A DNA stretch of 56,793 nucleotides from Streptomyces murinus (GCF_002154555.1 NZ_MUNF01000137.1:1-56793), one strand, 5' to 3'; positions 1 through 11,653 are shown, numbered from the stretch's first letter. Notes: a model not told the origin generated them from the sequence alone. Program-made: numbers and translations.

Positions 1-312
1 AGCGACAAGGGAGCCGAGGGCGCCGCGGAACCGCCGAAGGGCGGACACCAGGGGATCCGGCGGGTGCTCACGGAGGCGCGCGCCTACGTCGACTCACCGC
101 CGCCGCTGGGCCGGGTGCGCTCCACCTTCGCCCCCGGCGACGCCCGCACACTGCGCGCGGACGGCCCCGGCTGGTCGATGGTGGCGCGCACCGACGACAT
201 CGCCTTCGTCCTGCTCGACGAGGAGCCCGGCGAGGTCCTGCCGGTCGGCCGCGGCCCGGAGCTGCCCGGGCTGCTGGACGCCCTCGACAGGATGGCCGTA
301 CGACCCCTGTGA
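1..312 (+). CDS. C-terminal end of an unrecognised protein (partial)
   Basis: The frame is open from the first base of the window to a TGA at 310-312, so this is the last ~103 residues of a gene that begins upstream. The visible part is acidic and Gly/Pro-rich, has no membrane segment, and ends with a short helix-like stretch (LLDALDRMAVRPL). A start at 64 is possible but has no ribosome binding site, so reading through from position 1 is preferred. I recognise no family. Confidence 0.55.
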   Translation, partial: SDKGAEGAAEPPKGGHQGIRRVLTEARAYVDSPPPLGRVRSTFAPGDARTLRADGPGWSMVARTDDIAFVLLDEEPGEVLPVGRGPELPGLLDALDRMAVRPL

Positions 313-335
313 TCAGAGGCGGCGCCGGGTCCGTC

Positions 336-521
336 TCAGCGGCCGATTTCCTTGCGGCTGAGCCTGCGGAGCCTGCGCCGCTGGGACGGATCCAGCGCCA
401 GGTAGCCGGCGGCCGGGATTCCGACCACGACCAGGAGCACCACCCACAGGGGCAGCCCCAGGAGCAGCAGCACCAGGCCGACCGCCACACCCCCGACGGC
501 GATCTTCGCGTTTCTCGACAT
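336..521 (-). CDS. Small two-helix membrane protein (61 aa)
   Basis: The 61-residue product starts MSRNAKIAVGG, has two adjacent hydrophobic segments (about residues 7-27 and 28-43) and a basic tail (QRRRLRRLSRKEIGR), as expected for a small inner-membrane protein with a cytoplasmic C-terminus. The start at 521 is chosen because AAGGAGG lies 8 nt before it; an ATG six codons upstream would contain that ribosome binding site inside the gene. No function can be assigned. It is convergent with the partial gene at 1-312, and a 9-bp inverted repeat lies just upstream. Confidence 0.65.
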   Translation of the reverse strand: MSRNAKIAVGGVAVGLVLLLLGLPLWVVLLVVVGIPAAGYLALDPSQRRRLRRLSRKEIGR

Positions 522-547
522 GAGCGTCGCCTCCTTCAACGGCCACT

Positions 548-571
548 GCCGTTCTCTGCTGTGAGAACGGC
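548..571. promoter_or_regulatory. 9-bp perfect inverted repeat upstream of the small membrane protein
   Basis: GCCGTTCTC (548-556) and GAGAACGGC (563-571) are perfect inverted repeats separated by 6 nt. They end 27 bp before the start codon at 521 on the minus strand, so the repeat could be an operator or a leader hairpin. The rest of 572-756 holds no gene that I can support. Confidence 0.4.
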
Positions 572-756
572 CTCCGGCTCCCCGCGGTTCCGGGCCTCGC
601 CCCTGAGAGATCCCTGATGTGTGCCCCTAGTGGGCCGGTTCCCCGGGTCGGGCGGCGACCACGGAGCATGGCGAGGTGACGCAGGTCATGACGTCAGCAT
701 AGGAGAGTCGCCGCAAAGGCGCCCATGTCATGCGCGACTGTCCTGCGCGACGGAAC

Positions 757-796
757 GGCCGGGGGCACGGCACGCGTACGCGCCGTACCCCCGGCC
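757..796. terminator. Hairpin terminator downstream of xylA
   Basis: Arms 757-771 and 782-796 form a 15-bp stem with one mismatch around a 10-nt loop, followed on the plus strand by a T-rich run (TTCTTTC). It lies 31 bp beyond the xylA stop codon and probably ends the xylA transcript. Confidence 0.65.
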
Positions 797-827
797 TTCT
801 TTCGTCAGCGCCTCGCGCTCGTGGCCG

Positions 828-2190
<1,363 letters not shown>

Positions 2191-3636
2191 ATGTCAGCAG
2201 CGGAGGGTCCGCTCGTCGTCGGCGTGGACACGTCCACCCAGTCCACGAAGGCCCTGGTCGTCGACGCGGCCACCGGGCAGGTGGTGGCGAGCGGCCAGGC
2301 GCCGCACACCGTCACCACCGGCGGGGGCCGGGAGAGCGATCCGCGCCAGTGGTGGGACGCCCTGTGCGAGGCGCTGCGCCAGTGCGGTGACGCGGCGCAC
2401 GAGGCGGCCGCGATCTCGGTCGGCGGACAGCAGCACGGCCTGGTCACGCTGGACGAGCGGGGTGAGCCGGTGCGGCCGGCGCTGCTCTGGAACGATGTCC
2501 GCTCCGCGCCGCAGGCCCGTCGGCTGGTGGAGGAACTGGGCGGCCCGAAGGCTTGGGCCGAACGGACCGGCAGCGTGCCCGGGGCCTCGTTCACGGCGAG
2601 CAAGTGGGCTTGGCTCGCCGAGCACGAACCGGAGGCGGCCCGCGCGACCAGGGCCGTACGGCTCCCCCACGACTACCTCACCGAGTGCCTGACCGGGCAG
2701 GCCGTCACCGATCGCGGTGACGCCTCCGGCACCGGCTGGTGGGCGTCCGGCACGGAGCGGTACGACGAGGACACTCTGGCGCACCTCGGGCTCGACCCGG
2801 CGCTGCTGCCCCGAGTGGTGCGTCCGGGTGAGGTGGCCGGGACCGTCCGCGACGGACACGGTCTGCCTTTCTCCAAGGGCACGTTGGTGGCCTCGGGCAC
2901 CGGTGACAACGCGGCGGCCGCGCTGGGCCTCGGGCTGCTGCCCGGCACCCCGGTACTGAGCCTCGGGACCTCCGGCACGGTGTACGCCGTGTCCCGGCAT
3001 CGCCCGGCCGATCCCACCGGTACGGTGGCGGGCTTCGCCGACGCGCGCGGGGACTGGCTGCCGCTGGCCTGCACCCTGAACTGCACGCTCGCCGTCGACC
3101 GCGTCGCGACTCTGCTGGGCCTGGACCGCGAGGCCGTCGCGCCCGGCGGCTCCGTGACGCTCCTGCCGTTCCTGGACGGCGAACGCACCCCCGACCTGCC
3201 GAACGCCTCCGGTCTGCTGCACGGGCTGCGCCACGACACGACCCCGGGCCAGCTGCTCCAGGCCGCGTACGACGGTGCGGTGCACTCCCTGCTCGGCGCG
3301 CTCGACCTGGTCCTCGACGAGGACGCGGACCGCGCCAGCCCGCTGCTGCTGATCGGCGGCGGCGCGCGGGGCCACGCCTGGCAGCAGACCGTACGACGAC
3401 TGTCCGGACGGCCGGTCCAGATCCCTGCGGCCAAGGAACTGGTCGCCCTGGGTGCGGCGGCCCAGGCGGCCGGGCTGCTGACCGGAGAGGATCCGGCCGC
3501 GGTGGCCCGGCGCTGGAACACCGCGGCGGGACCCGTGCTGGAGCCCGTGTCCCGGGACGAGGAGACGCTGGCCCGGATCGGCGGGGTACTCTCCGACGCG
3601 GCCCCGCTGCTGGAGCGGGGTACGGAAGACCGCTGA
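2191..3636 (+). CDS. xylB: Xylulokinase (FGGY family)
   Basis: Phosphorylates D-xylulose with ATP to give D-xylulose 5-phosphate for the pentose phosphate pathway. The 481-residue protein has the FGGY N-terminal phosphate motif GVDTSTQSTKA (about residues 11-21), the substrate segment SVGGQQHG, and the C-terminal ATP-binding part with LLLIGGGARGHAWQQ. The ATG at 2191 is chosen because AAGAGGGAG precedes it; the frame is open further upstream into the xylA promoter, but that part has no homology. It is divergent from xylA and is followed 39 bp later by a ROK regulator, the usual xylA-xylB-regulator arrangement. Confidence 0.95.
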   Translation: MSAAEGPLVVGVDTSTQSTKALVVDAATGQVVASGQAPHTVTTGGGRESDPRQWWDALCEALRQCGDAAHEAAAISVGGQQHGLVTLDERGEPVRPALLWNDVRSAPQARRLVEELGGPKAWAERTGSVPGASFTASKWAWLAEHEPEAARATRAVRLPHDYLTECLTGQAVTDRGDASGTGWWASGTERYDEDTLAHLGLDPALLPRVVRPGEVAGTVRDGHGLPFSKGTLVASGTGDNAAAALGLGLLPGTPVLSLGTSGTVYAVSRHRPADPTGTVAGFADARGDWLPLACTLNCTLAVDRVATLLGLDREAVAPGGSVTLLPFLDGERTPDLPNASGLLHGLRHDTTPGQLLQAAYDGAVHSLLGALDLVLDEDADRASPLLLIGGGARGHAWQQTVRRLSGRPVQIPAAKELVALGAAAQAAGLLTGEDPAAVARRWNTAAGPVLEPVSRDEETLARIGGVLSDAAPLLERGTEDR

Positions 3637-3675
3637 TCCGTGCCGCCCGGCCCTGGAACGAGGATTGACGCAGGC

Positions 3676-4884
3676 ATGACCGCACCGCTGCACGAGGCCC
3701 GACCCGCGGGGGCCGGCCGGGCTCTGCCGGACACTCAGCAGGGCATGCGCCGGCGCAATCTCGCGCGGGTGCTGCACGCGGTCAGCGCCGAGGGTTCACT
3801 CTCCCGGGCCGCGGTGGCCTCCCGCATCGGTCTGACCCGGGCCGCGGTGTCGACCCTGGTGGACGAGTTGATCCGCTGGGGGCTGCTGGAGGAGCTGGGC
3901 CCCGAACGACCGGGGCGCGTGGGCCGGCCCGGATCGGCGCTGGCGGTGAGCGGCCGTGGTCCGGCCGGGATCGGGGCCGAGATCGGCGTCGATCATCTCG
4001 CGGTGTGCGCGGTCGACCTGCGCGGCGCGGTCCGCGCGCGGGCCGTGCGCCGAGCCGCCAACCGCGGCCGGGGGCCCGAGCCGGTGATCGCGGAGCTGAC
4101 GGCGCTGGTCGGCCAGGTGGTCGCGGAGGCCGAGCGGGAGGAGCTGTGGGCCGCCGGGCTCGCGGTCGCCGTGCCCGGGCTGGTGGCGCGGGACAGCCAC
4201 ACCGTCGTACGCGCCCCCAACCTCGAGTGGCGTGACACGGACCTCGGCGCCCTGCTCCCCGGCGACTGGCCGCTCACGGTGGACAACGAGGCCAACTTCG
4301 GTGCGCTGGCCGAGCTGTGGCTCGGCGCCGGCACACCACGCGAGTTCCTGCATGTGTCGGCCGAGATCGGCATCGGCGCGGCGATCGTCGTGGACGGGCA
4401 ACTGCTGCGCGGGACGCGGGGGTTCGCAGGCGAGTTGGGCCATGTGCCGGTACGGCCGGACGGCCCGCCCTGCGCCTGTGGCGGACGCGGCTGTCTGGAG
4501 CAGTACGCGGGCCAGGAAGCGGTGCTGCGCGCGGCGGGGCTCCAGCCGCGTGAGGACCTCGTCGGCCTGCTCGCGGAGCACGCCGAGGAGGGTGAGGAGG
4601 GGGTGCGGGCGGCGCTGCGGGACGCGGGCACGGCCCTCGGCATCGCGCTGACCGGGGCGGTGAACCTGCTCGACCCCGAGACGGTGGTCCTGGGTGGGGC
4701 CCTGGCGGGGCTGTCGCCCTGGCTGCTGCCCTCGCTGGAGGCGGAGCTGACGGGCCGTTCGGCGGGCCCGGCCTGCCCGGTGGCGGTGTCACCGCTCGGT
4801 CCCGAGGGTCCGCTGCTGGGCGCGGCGCACTCGGTCGTCCGCGCCGTACTGGACGATCCGGCCTCGGTGACCAAACGATCCTGA
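3676..4884 (+). CDS. ROK-family transcriptional regulator, probable xylose repressor (XylR-like)
   Basis: The 402-residue protein has an N-terminal winged-helix DNA-binding domain (about residues 25-80; SRAAVASRIGLTRAAVSTLVDELI) followed by a ROK sugar-sensing domain with the zinc motif CACGGRGCLEQY near residue 275 and a GELGHVPV segment before it. The architecture is that of XylR/NagC-type repressors. Position directly after xylB and next to the divergent xylA points to control of the xyl genes. The ATG at 3676 is preferred to an in-frame GTG at 3640, because GAACGAGGA lies upstream of it and the extra N-terminal residues look non-coding. Confidence 0.9.
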   Translation: MTAPLHEARPAGAGRALPDTQQGMRRRNLARVLHAVSAEGSLSRAAVASRIGLTRAAVSTLVDELIRWGLLEELGPERPGRVGRPGSALAVSGRGPAGIGAEIGVDHLAVCAVDLRGAVRARAVRRAANRGRGPEPVIAELTALVGQVVAEAEREELWAAGLAVAVPGLVARDSHTVVRAPNLEWRDTDLGALLPGDWPLTVDNEANFGALAELWLGAGTPREFLHVSAEIGIGAAIVVDGQLLRGTRGFAGELGHVPVRPDGPPCACGGRGCLEQYAGQEAVLRAAGLQPREDLVGLLAEHAEEGEEGVRAALRDAGTALGIALTGAVNLLDPETVVLGGALAGLSPWLLPSLEAELTGRSAGPACPVAVSPLGPEGPLLGAAHSVVRAVLDDPASVTKRS

Positions 4885-5186
4885 CGCTTCGTCAGGCGCC
4901 TGTGGACAGCGGCGGCGGGTCACGATGCCGATGTGTCCGCCGGAGGCTCCGGCGGACTCGCGCGGTCCCCGGCGCACTGTCCTCGCCCGAACGAGTGGCG
5001 AAGTTATCCACAGGCTTCCGCTTGTCCACGGAACCGTGGCGCACCCTTCTGCCGGGCCCGCCCGCGCCGTACCGTGAATCGCACGAGGCACACGCTGCCG
5101 GAGCGTCAGGACCGGTGCGGACCTCGTGATTCGAGCGGCATTCACCCAGATCGGGCGGCATCGGACGGACAGATATCGGGGGACAC
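4885..5186. promoter_or_regulatory. Non-coding spacer with three DnaA-box-like sites
   Basis: No gene is supported in these 302 bases. A short inverted repeat at 4881-4895 (CTGAC/GTCAG) overlaps the ROK stop codon and may be a weak terminator. Three sequences resemble DnaA boxes: CTGTCCACA on the minus strand (4901-4909), TTATCCACA (5004-5012) and TTGTCCACG (5022-5030). The last two are 18 bp apart on the same strand. The spacer also holds the promoter for the permease. Confidence 0.4.
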
Positions 5187-6671
5187 ATGCGCGGGGAGAG
5201 CACCGGGGCTCTGCGGCGTGACGCCATCGGGTTACGCGAGGTCCTGTTCCAGAGCATCACGGCGATGGCGCCGGCCGCCGCGGTGGCCGCGTCCATCCCG
5301 GCCGGCGCGGCCTTCGCGGGCGGCAGCCTGCCGCTGGCCGTGCTGGTCGCCCTGGTGGCCTGCCTGTTCACCGCCTCCTGCGTGGCCGAGCTGGCGCGTG
5401 AGCTGCCGGCGGCCGGCTCGGTCGCCACCTACGCGGCGCGGGGACTGCATCCGGCCGTCGGCTTCCTCGTCGGCTGGGGCTATGTCTTCGTGGAGATGCT
5501 GATCCCCCCGCTGCTGCTCCTGCAACTGGGCTTCACGGTGGCGGGAACACTGCACGACGAGTGGCCCTCGTACCCGGCGGACCTGTGGTGGCCGTACTCC
5601 CTCGCGGGAGCGGCCGTGATCGCCGTCGCCGGATATCTGGGTGTGCGCGCCTCGGCCCGCTTCGGCACCGTCCTCGGAGCCTTCGAGGTCCTTGTCCTCC
5701 TGGTGTTCGCCGCGCTGCTGATCGGCAGAGCGGGCGGCGCCAACACCCTCTCCGTCTTCGGCACTTCGCATACAGCCGCAGGCCATTCCGGGATCGGCGG
5801 GGTGTTCGCGGGATCCGTGTACACCGTGCTGGCCTTCGCCGGATTCGAGGAGGCGGCACCGCTCGCGGAGGAGACGCGCGAGCCCCGGCGGACGATGCAT
5901 CGCGCGGTGCTGGGCGCGGCCCTGGGCATCGGCCTGTTCTACGTCATCACCACCTATGCGATGACCGTCTACTTCGGGCCGGACCGGTTCGCCGGGTTCG
6001 GCGCGTCGGGCAACGCCTCCTGGGAGGGGGTCGCACGGGCCTCCTTCGGCTTCTTCTGGGTGCTGCTGTTCCTCGCGGTGGTCAACTCCACGATCGCCAA
6101 CACCAACGCGTGCGCGAACGTGTCGACCCGTACGGCCTTCGCCCTGGCCCGCATCCGGGTCCTGCCCGGGGTGCTCGCCACGCTCCATCCTCGCCGCCGC
6201 TCCCCCGTGGCGGGCATCGCGGTGCAGACCGTCGTGGCCGTCGCCGCCGTGCTCGGCCTCGGCCTCGGCTACGGCCCCGAGACCGCGTTCCTGCTCCTGG
6301 CCACGGTGATCGTCACGGTCGTCATCGGCGTCTACATCGTGGTGAACCTAGCGTGCGCCGGCCACTTCATACGGGTCGGCGGCAGTGCCCTCAAGCCGAT
6401 ACGGCATCTGCTGTTCCCGGTGCTGGGCATCGCCGCCTTCGTCCCGGCGCTGCTGACGGCGGCCGGCCTGCCGGTGTTCGACTTCGTGACCGAGCTGACG
6501 GCTCCGGTGTCCTACGCCGGTCCGATCGTCGGCGTCTGGATGGCGGCGGGCGTGGTGGTGCTGCTGGTCCTGACCCGGCGTCATCCCGAGCGCATGGCCG
6601 AGACCGCGCGGGTGCACATCGAGGAGGACGCCCCGGCCGACCCGCGGCAGGACGGCAGCGTGGTCGGCTGA
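5187..6671 (+). CDS. APC-family amino acid/amide permease
   Basis: This 494-residue integral membrane protein has about 12 hydrophobic segments and the N-terminal signature of APC-superfamily transporters (GLREVLFQSITAMAPAAAVA, followed by the glycine-rich helix-1 break). The segment FAGFEEAAPLAEETREPRR is the conserved cytoplasmic loop between helices 6 and 7 in amino acid permeases. The C-terminus is short, acidic and cytoplasmic. The acetamidase/formamidase gene follows 205 bp later on the same strand, so uptake of an amide or amine-type nitrogen source is plausible, but substrate cannot be read from sequence. Confidence 0.85.
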   Translation: MRGESTGALRRDAIGLREVLFQSITAMAPAAAVAASIPAGAAFAGGSLPLAVLVALVACLFTASCVAELARELPAAGSVATYAARGLHPAVGFLVGWGYVFVEMLIPPLLLLQLGFTVAGTLHDEWPSYPADLWWPYSLAGAAVIAVAGYLGVRASARFGTVLGAFEVLVLLVFAALLIGRAGGANTLSVFGTSHTAAGHSGIGGVFAGSVYTVLAFAGFEEAAPLAEETREPRRTMHRAVLGAALGIGLFYVITTYAMTVYFGPDRFAGFGASGNASWEGVARASFGFFWVLLFLAVVNSTIANTNACANVSTRTAFALARIRVLPGVLATLHPRRRSPVAGIAVQTVVAVAAVLGLGLGYGPETAFLLLATVIVTVVIGVYIVVNLACAGHFIRVGGSALKPIRHLLFPVLGIAAFVPALLTAAGLPVFDFVTELTAPVSYAGPIVGVWMAAGVVVLLVLTRRHPERMAETARVHIEEDAPADPRQDGSVVG

Positions 6672-6876
6672 CCGGTTCTCGCACCGGCGCCGCGCGCCGT
6701 ACGACCGCCCGATGGCTGACGATCACAGGCCCCCGCACCCATCGGACACCACGCCGCCCCACCACGTCGTCCACACCACGCTGCGTCCGCTTCCCCGGCG
6801 GCCCGCAAGCTCTCCCCCCGTCCTCCTCCCCGCGACCTCCCCTACGACCCGCCCACCAGAAGGGACCCACGACACG
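6672..6876 (+). promoter_or_regulatory. C-rich, G-poor leader before the acetamidase gene
   Basis: This spacer contains long stretches of C with few G on the coding strand (especially 6721-6870) and no coding frame. A similar C-rich stretch precedes the next gene (about 7905-8000). Such composition is typical of Rho-utilisation-like leaders; a ribosome binding site, AGAAGGGA, ends the stretch. Confidence 0.3.
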
Positions 6877-7890
6877 ATGACCGACCCCCGGATCCTCACC
6901 GTGCGACCGGAGCCGGACGAATACGCCTGGACGTTCGGCGGCGCGGCCCCCGTGGCCCGCGTCGCGCCCGGCACGGTGCTCGACCTGTTCACGGAGGACT
7001 GCTTCGCCGGGCGGGTCCGCTCCGAGAAGGACCTTGTGTCCGAGGTCTGCGAGTTCCCGTTCCTCAATCCCCAGACCGGTCCCTTCCACATCGAGGGCGC
7101 GGAACCCGGTGACACGGTGGCCGTGCACTTCGTGTCGATCGAACCGGCCCGCGACTGGGCGGCGTCCACGACGGTTCCTCTCTTCGGGGCGCTCACCTCC
7201 ACCCACGCCACCGCCTCGCTCCAGCCACCGCTGCCGGAGCGGGTCTGGATCTGGGAGCTGGACCGTGCCCGGCGCACCGCCCTCTTCCGGGCGCGGGACA
7301 GCGACTTCGAGAGGGAGCTGCCGCTGGAGCCGATGCACGGCACGGTGGGCGTGGCGCCGGCCAACCTGGAGGTCCGCTCGGCGCTGGTCCCGGAAGCGCA
7401 CGGCGGAAACATGGACACGCCCGAGATGCGCGCCGGCGTCACCTGCTACCTCGGGGTCAATGTGGAGGGCGCCCTGCTCAGCCTCGGCGACGGACACGCC
7501 CGCCAGGGCGAGGGCGAGACCTGCGGGGTGGCGGTGGAGTGCGCGATGAACACCGTGGTGATCGTGGACCTCCTCAAGGGCGTCGCGACTCCGTGGCCCC
7601 GGCTGGAGTCGGACACGCACATCGTCTCGACCGGCTCGGCGCGCCCGCTGGAGGACGCGTTCCGGATATCGCAGGCGGACCTGGTGCGTTGGCTGGTGCG
7701 CGACTACGGGTTCAGCGAACTGGACGCGTACCAGTTCGCCACCCAGACGGTCGAGTCACCGCTGGCGAACGTGTGCGACACGAACTACACCTGCGTGGCC
7801 AAGCTCCGCAAGGAGTGGCTGCCCGCGCGGGAGACCTACCGCGGTGTGCACGCGCGGCTCCGGGAGACCGCACGAGCGCTGCGCGGCTGA
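6877..7890 (+). CDS. Acetamidase/formamidase family protein
   Basis: The 337-residue cytoplasmic protein belongs to the acetamidase/formamidase (FmdA_AmdA) family, which hydrolyses short amides such as formamide to ammonia and the acid. Supporting segments are FHIEGAEPGDTVAVHFVSIEP, the MHGTVGVAP turn, the HGGNMDTPEMRAG metal/active-site segment and the LGDGHARQGEGE motif, all in family order. The start is set by AGAAGGGA upstream of the ATG. The APC permease lies upstream on the same strand, which suggests a nitrogen-scavenging role. The exact substrate is unknown. Confidence 0.9.
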   Translation: MTDPRILTVRPEPDEYAWTFGGAAPVARVAPGTVLDLFTEDCFAGRVRSEKDLVSEVCEFPFLNPQTGPFHIEGAEPGDTVAVHFVSIEPARDWAASTTVPLFGALTSTHATASLQPPLPERVWIWELDRARRTALFRARDSDFERELPLEPMHGTVGVAPANLEVRSALVPEAHGGNMDTPEMRAGVTCYLGVNVEGALLSLGDGHARQGEGETCGVAVECAMNTVVIVDLLKGVATPWPRLESDTHIVSTGSARPLEDAFRISQADLVRWLVRDYGFSELDAYQFATQTVESPLANVCDTNYTCVAKLRKEWLPARETYRGVHARLRETARALRG

Positions 7891-8007
7891 CGACCGGCCA
7901 CCGAACCCCGCGCACACCGCGGCACCCGACACCCCCCACTCCCAAGCGCACCACCGCCCGTACTCCCATCACTCCCCGACTCCCCCACTCCAGAGAGGCA
8001 CCCCACG

Positions 8008-8610
8008 ATGGACATGGACCGGGAAAGGCCGCGTCTGAGCAGACGATGGATCCTGAAGGGCGCGGCGCTCGCCGCCGTTCCGTACGCGCTGCTTCCCGAA
8101 CCGCAAGCCGGCGCGAGCGGTTCCGTCGACTATCCGCCCGCCGAGTGGACGCCCGCCAGCACCTCCAACTACACGGACTCCGGCCGGCCCGGCACCTACG
8201 CGATCGACCGGGTCATCATCCATGTGACCCAGGAGACGTACGCCAACACCCTGGCCATCTTCCAGAACCCGGAGAAGCAGGTGACCGCGCACTACGTGGT
8301 GCGGTCGGCGGACGGACACGTCGCCCAGTGCGTGCGCGAGAGCGACATCGCCTGGCACGCGGGCAACTGGAGCTACAACACCCGCAGCGTCGGCATCGAG
8401 CACGAGGGCTGGGTGGACCAGCCCTCCTACTTCACCAACGCCCTCTACGAGCAGTCGGCGAAGCTCACGGCGTCCATCTGCGACAGATACGGCATCCCCA
8501 AGGACAGGGAGCACATCATCGGCCACTACCAGGTGCCCGGCACCGACCACACCGATCCCGGCCCCAACTGGGACTGGGTCCGCTACATCAGACTCGTCAA
8601 CTTCGCCTAG
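8008..8610 (+). CDS. Exported N-acetylmuramoyl-L-alanine amidase (Amidase_2)
   Basis: A 200-residue secreted peptidoglycan hydrolase. The N-terminus has a twin-arginine-type signal (RLSRRWILKGAALAAVP), so export by Tat is likely. The mature part is an Amidase_2/PGRP domain: zinc ligand His in VIIHVTQ, the TAHYVV strand, WHAGN, and the C-terminal ligand segment HTDPGPNWDW preceded by IIGHYQVPG. It cleaves the bond between muramic acid and the stem peptide. The ribosome binding site AGAGAGG lies 10 bp upstream. The 117-bp spacer before it is C-rich. The role may be cell-wall remodelling or attack on neighbours. Confidence 0.92.
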   Translation: MDMDRERPRLSRRWILKGAALAAVPYALLPEPQAGASGSVDYPPAEWTPASTSNYTDSGRPGTYAIDRVIIHVTQETYANTLAIFQNPEKQVTAHYVVRSADGHVAQCVRESDIAWHAGNWSYNTRSVGIEHEGWVDQPSYFTNALYEQSAKLTASICDRYGIPKDREHIIGHYQVPGTDHTDPGPNWDWVRYIRLVNFA

Positions 8611-8628
8611 AGCCTGGCACAGATCCCG

Positions 8629-8647
8629 AACCGGCGTCACACCGGTT
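8629..8647. terminator. Small hairpin after the amidase gene
   Basis: AACCGG (8629-8634) and CCGGTT (8642-8647) form a 6-bp stem with a 7-nt loop 18 bp after the amidase stop codon. No U-tract follows, so termination here is weakly supported. Confidence 0.3.
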
Positions 8648-8718
8648 GTCTGCGCGGACACGGCACGTGACGATGGTCTCAGCCGGATCATCGCCGTAAA
8701 CCGTCCGGGGAGGCCGAG

Positions 8719-10026
8719 TTGACCGATCCGTGGGTGGCCCTGGAACCGGGGGCCGATCCCGCCGAGCGGGTCCGGGTGCTGCGCCGCGCGCACGAGACGT
8801 TCACCACGGTGGGCGCGGTGCCGCGCCCGGTGCGGTCGGTGGTGGCGGAGTCGTGGCGGCGCAGCGCGCGGGCCGGTGTCGTACCGGACGGCACGGCGTG
8901 CGTGGAGTTGTCCGACGGCGATCTCGGTGCCTACCGGGCGGAGCATCCGCTGGCCCGGGTGATGCCGCTGTTCAGGGAGTTGCTGGGCACATTCGCCGCC
9001 GAGGACGAGCAGTTGCTCGCGGTGTGCGACGCGCAGGGCAGGCTGCTGTGGGTCGAGGGGCACCCGGCGGCGCGGCGGCGGGCGGACGCGATGAACTTCG
9101 TGCCGGGGGCGCGCTGGTCGGAGGCAGCGGTGGGCACCAACGCGCCGGGGACCGCTGTGGCGCTGGGCCGGCCGGTGCAGGTGTTCGCGGCGGAGCACTT
9201 CACCCGGCGGGTGCAGCCCTGGACGTGCGTGGCCGCTCCGGTGCATGATCCGCGCACCGGGCGGGTGCTGGGCGCCGTGGACGTCACCGGTGGCGACGGT
9301 CTGGCGCATCCGCACAGCCTGGGGTTCGTGCAGGCCGTGGCGCGGGCGGCGGAGGCCCAGTTGGCGCTGCTCGCTCCGCCGCGGTGTGCCGCGGACACGC
9401 CGACGCTGCGCGCGCTGGGCCGGGACGAGGCCGAACTCACCGTCCAGGGACGGCGGATGAGGCTGAGCCGTCGGCACAGCGAGATCGTGCTGCTGCTGTC
9501 ACGGCATCCCGAGGGGCTGACGGGTGACGCTTTGCTGTGCGCGCTGTACGCGGACGAGTCCGTGACCCCGGTGACGTTGCGGGCGGAACTTGCCCGACTA
9601 CGGCGGTCGTTGGGGCCGGGGCTGCTGGACTCGCGGCCGTACCGGCTGACGGCCGCGGTCGAGGCGGATGCGACCGTGGTGGAGCGGCGGCTGGCGTCGG
9701 GGGCACTCACCGCGGCGGCGGAGGCGTACGCCGGTCCGCTGCTGCCCGGTTCGCAGGCCCCGGCGATCGTACGGCTGCGGGACCGGCTCGCGCGGGGGCT
9801 GCGGTCGGCGCTGGTCGCGCAGCGCGATCCCGATCTGCTGGCCGACTGGGCGCACGCGCCGTGGGGCGAGGACGACATCGAGGTGTGGCGGGCGCTCGCG
9901 ACGGTGCGCCCGACGGCGTCGGTGCGGTCCCGACTGGCGGCGCTGGAGACGGAGTTGGCGGTACCGGCCGCGCGGGCAGGGGGGTGGGCCCGGGGCGCAA
10001 CGTACTTGCAACGTCCGCGCGCCTAG
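8719..10026 (+). CDS. GAF-domain transcriptional regulator of the adjacent aldehyde dehydrogenase
   Basis: The 435-residue protein starts at a TTG preceded by GGGGAGG. Its first ~220 residues are a GAF-type sensor resembling the N-terminus of AcoR-type activators ([47 protein letters not shown]). It lacks the AAA+ sigma-54 domain of AcoR. The C-terminal part (about 240-330) looks like a winged helix ([25 protein letters not shown], then [13 protein letters not shown]). It lies 56 bp upstream of the aldehyde dehydrogenase gene, so activation of that gene in response to an alcohol or aldehyde is likely (inference from known gene pairs). Confidence 0.8.
   Translation: MTDPWVALEPGADPAERVRVLRRAHETFTTVGAVPRPVRSVVAESWRRSARAGVVPDGTACVELSDGDLGAYRAEHPLARVMPLFRELLGTFAAEDEQLLAVCDAQGRLLWVEGHPAARRRADAMNFVPGARWSEAAVGTNAPGTAVALGRPVQVFAAEHFTRRVQPWTCVAAPVHDPRTGRVLGAVDVTGGDGLAHPHSLGFVQAVARAAEAQLALLAPPRCAADTPTLRALGRDEAELTVQGRRMRLSRRHSEIVLLLSRHPEGLTGDALLCALYADESVTPVTLRAELARLRRSLGPGLLDSRPYRLTAAVEADATVVERRLASGALTAAAEAYAGPLLPGSQAPAIVRLRDRLARGLRSALVAQRDPDLLADWAHAPWGEDDIEVWRALATVRPTASVRSRLAALETELAVPAARAGGWARGATYLQRPRA
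9997..10014 (+). promoter_or_regulatory. Two GCAACGT direct repeats upstream of the aldehyde dehydrogenase
   Basis: GCAACGT occurs at 9997-10003 and 10008-10014, start to start 11 bp, about one helical turn. The pair lies at the 3' end of the regulator gene and 69-86 bp upstream of the aldehyde dehydrogenase start, where an activator would bind. The GAF regulator next door is the natural candidate. Confidence 0.5.
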
Positions 10027-10082
10027 CCTCGCGCCGAGAGCTGCCCAAGGGCGGGCAGCGCTGCACCAGGAGGCACACCAGG

Positions 10083-11606
<1,524 letters not shown>

Positions 11607-11619
11607 ACACATGCGAAAA

Positions 11620-11653
11620 GGCGCCTGACCTGGGTTTTCACCCGTCAGGCGCC
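11620..11653 (+). terminator. Strong terminator after the aldehyde dehydrogenase
   Basis: GGCGCCTGAC (11620-11629) and GTCAGGCGCC (11644-11653) form a perfect 10-bp stem, extended by an inner GGGT/ACCC stem with a TTTTC loop. AAAA precedes the stem and CCTT follows it. It lies 14 bp after the stop codon. Confidence 0.8.

Noticed and set aside
6712..6876. N-terminal extension of the acetamidase
   Set aside because: The extra 55 residues are Pro/His/Thr-rich from the C-rich leader, not family-like; AGAAGGGA marks the start at 6877.
9537..10082. N-terminal extension of the aldehyde dehydrogenase
   Set aside because: The frame is open upstream, but it overlaps the regulator gene. The real start at 10083 has AGGAGG and matches the normal family length.
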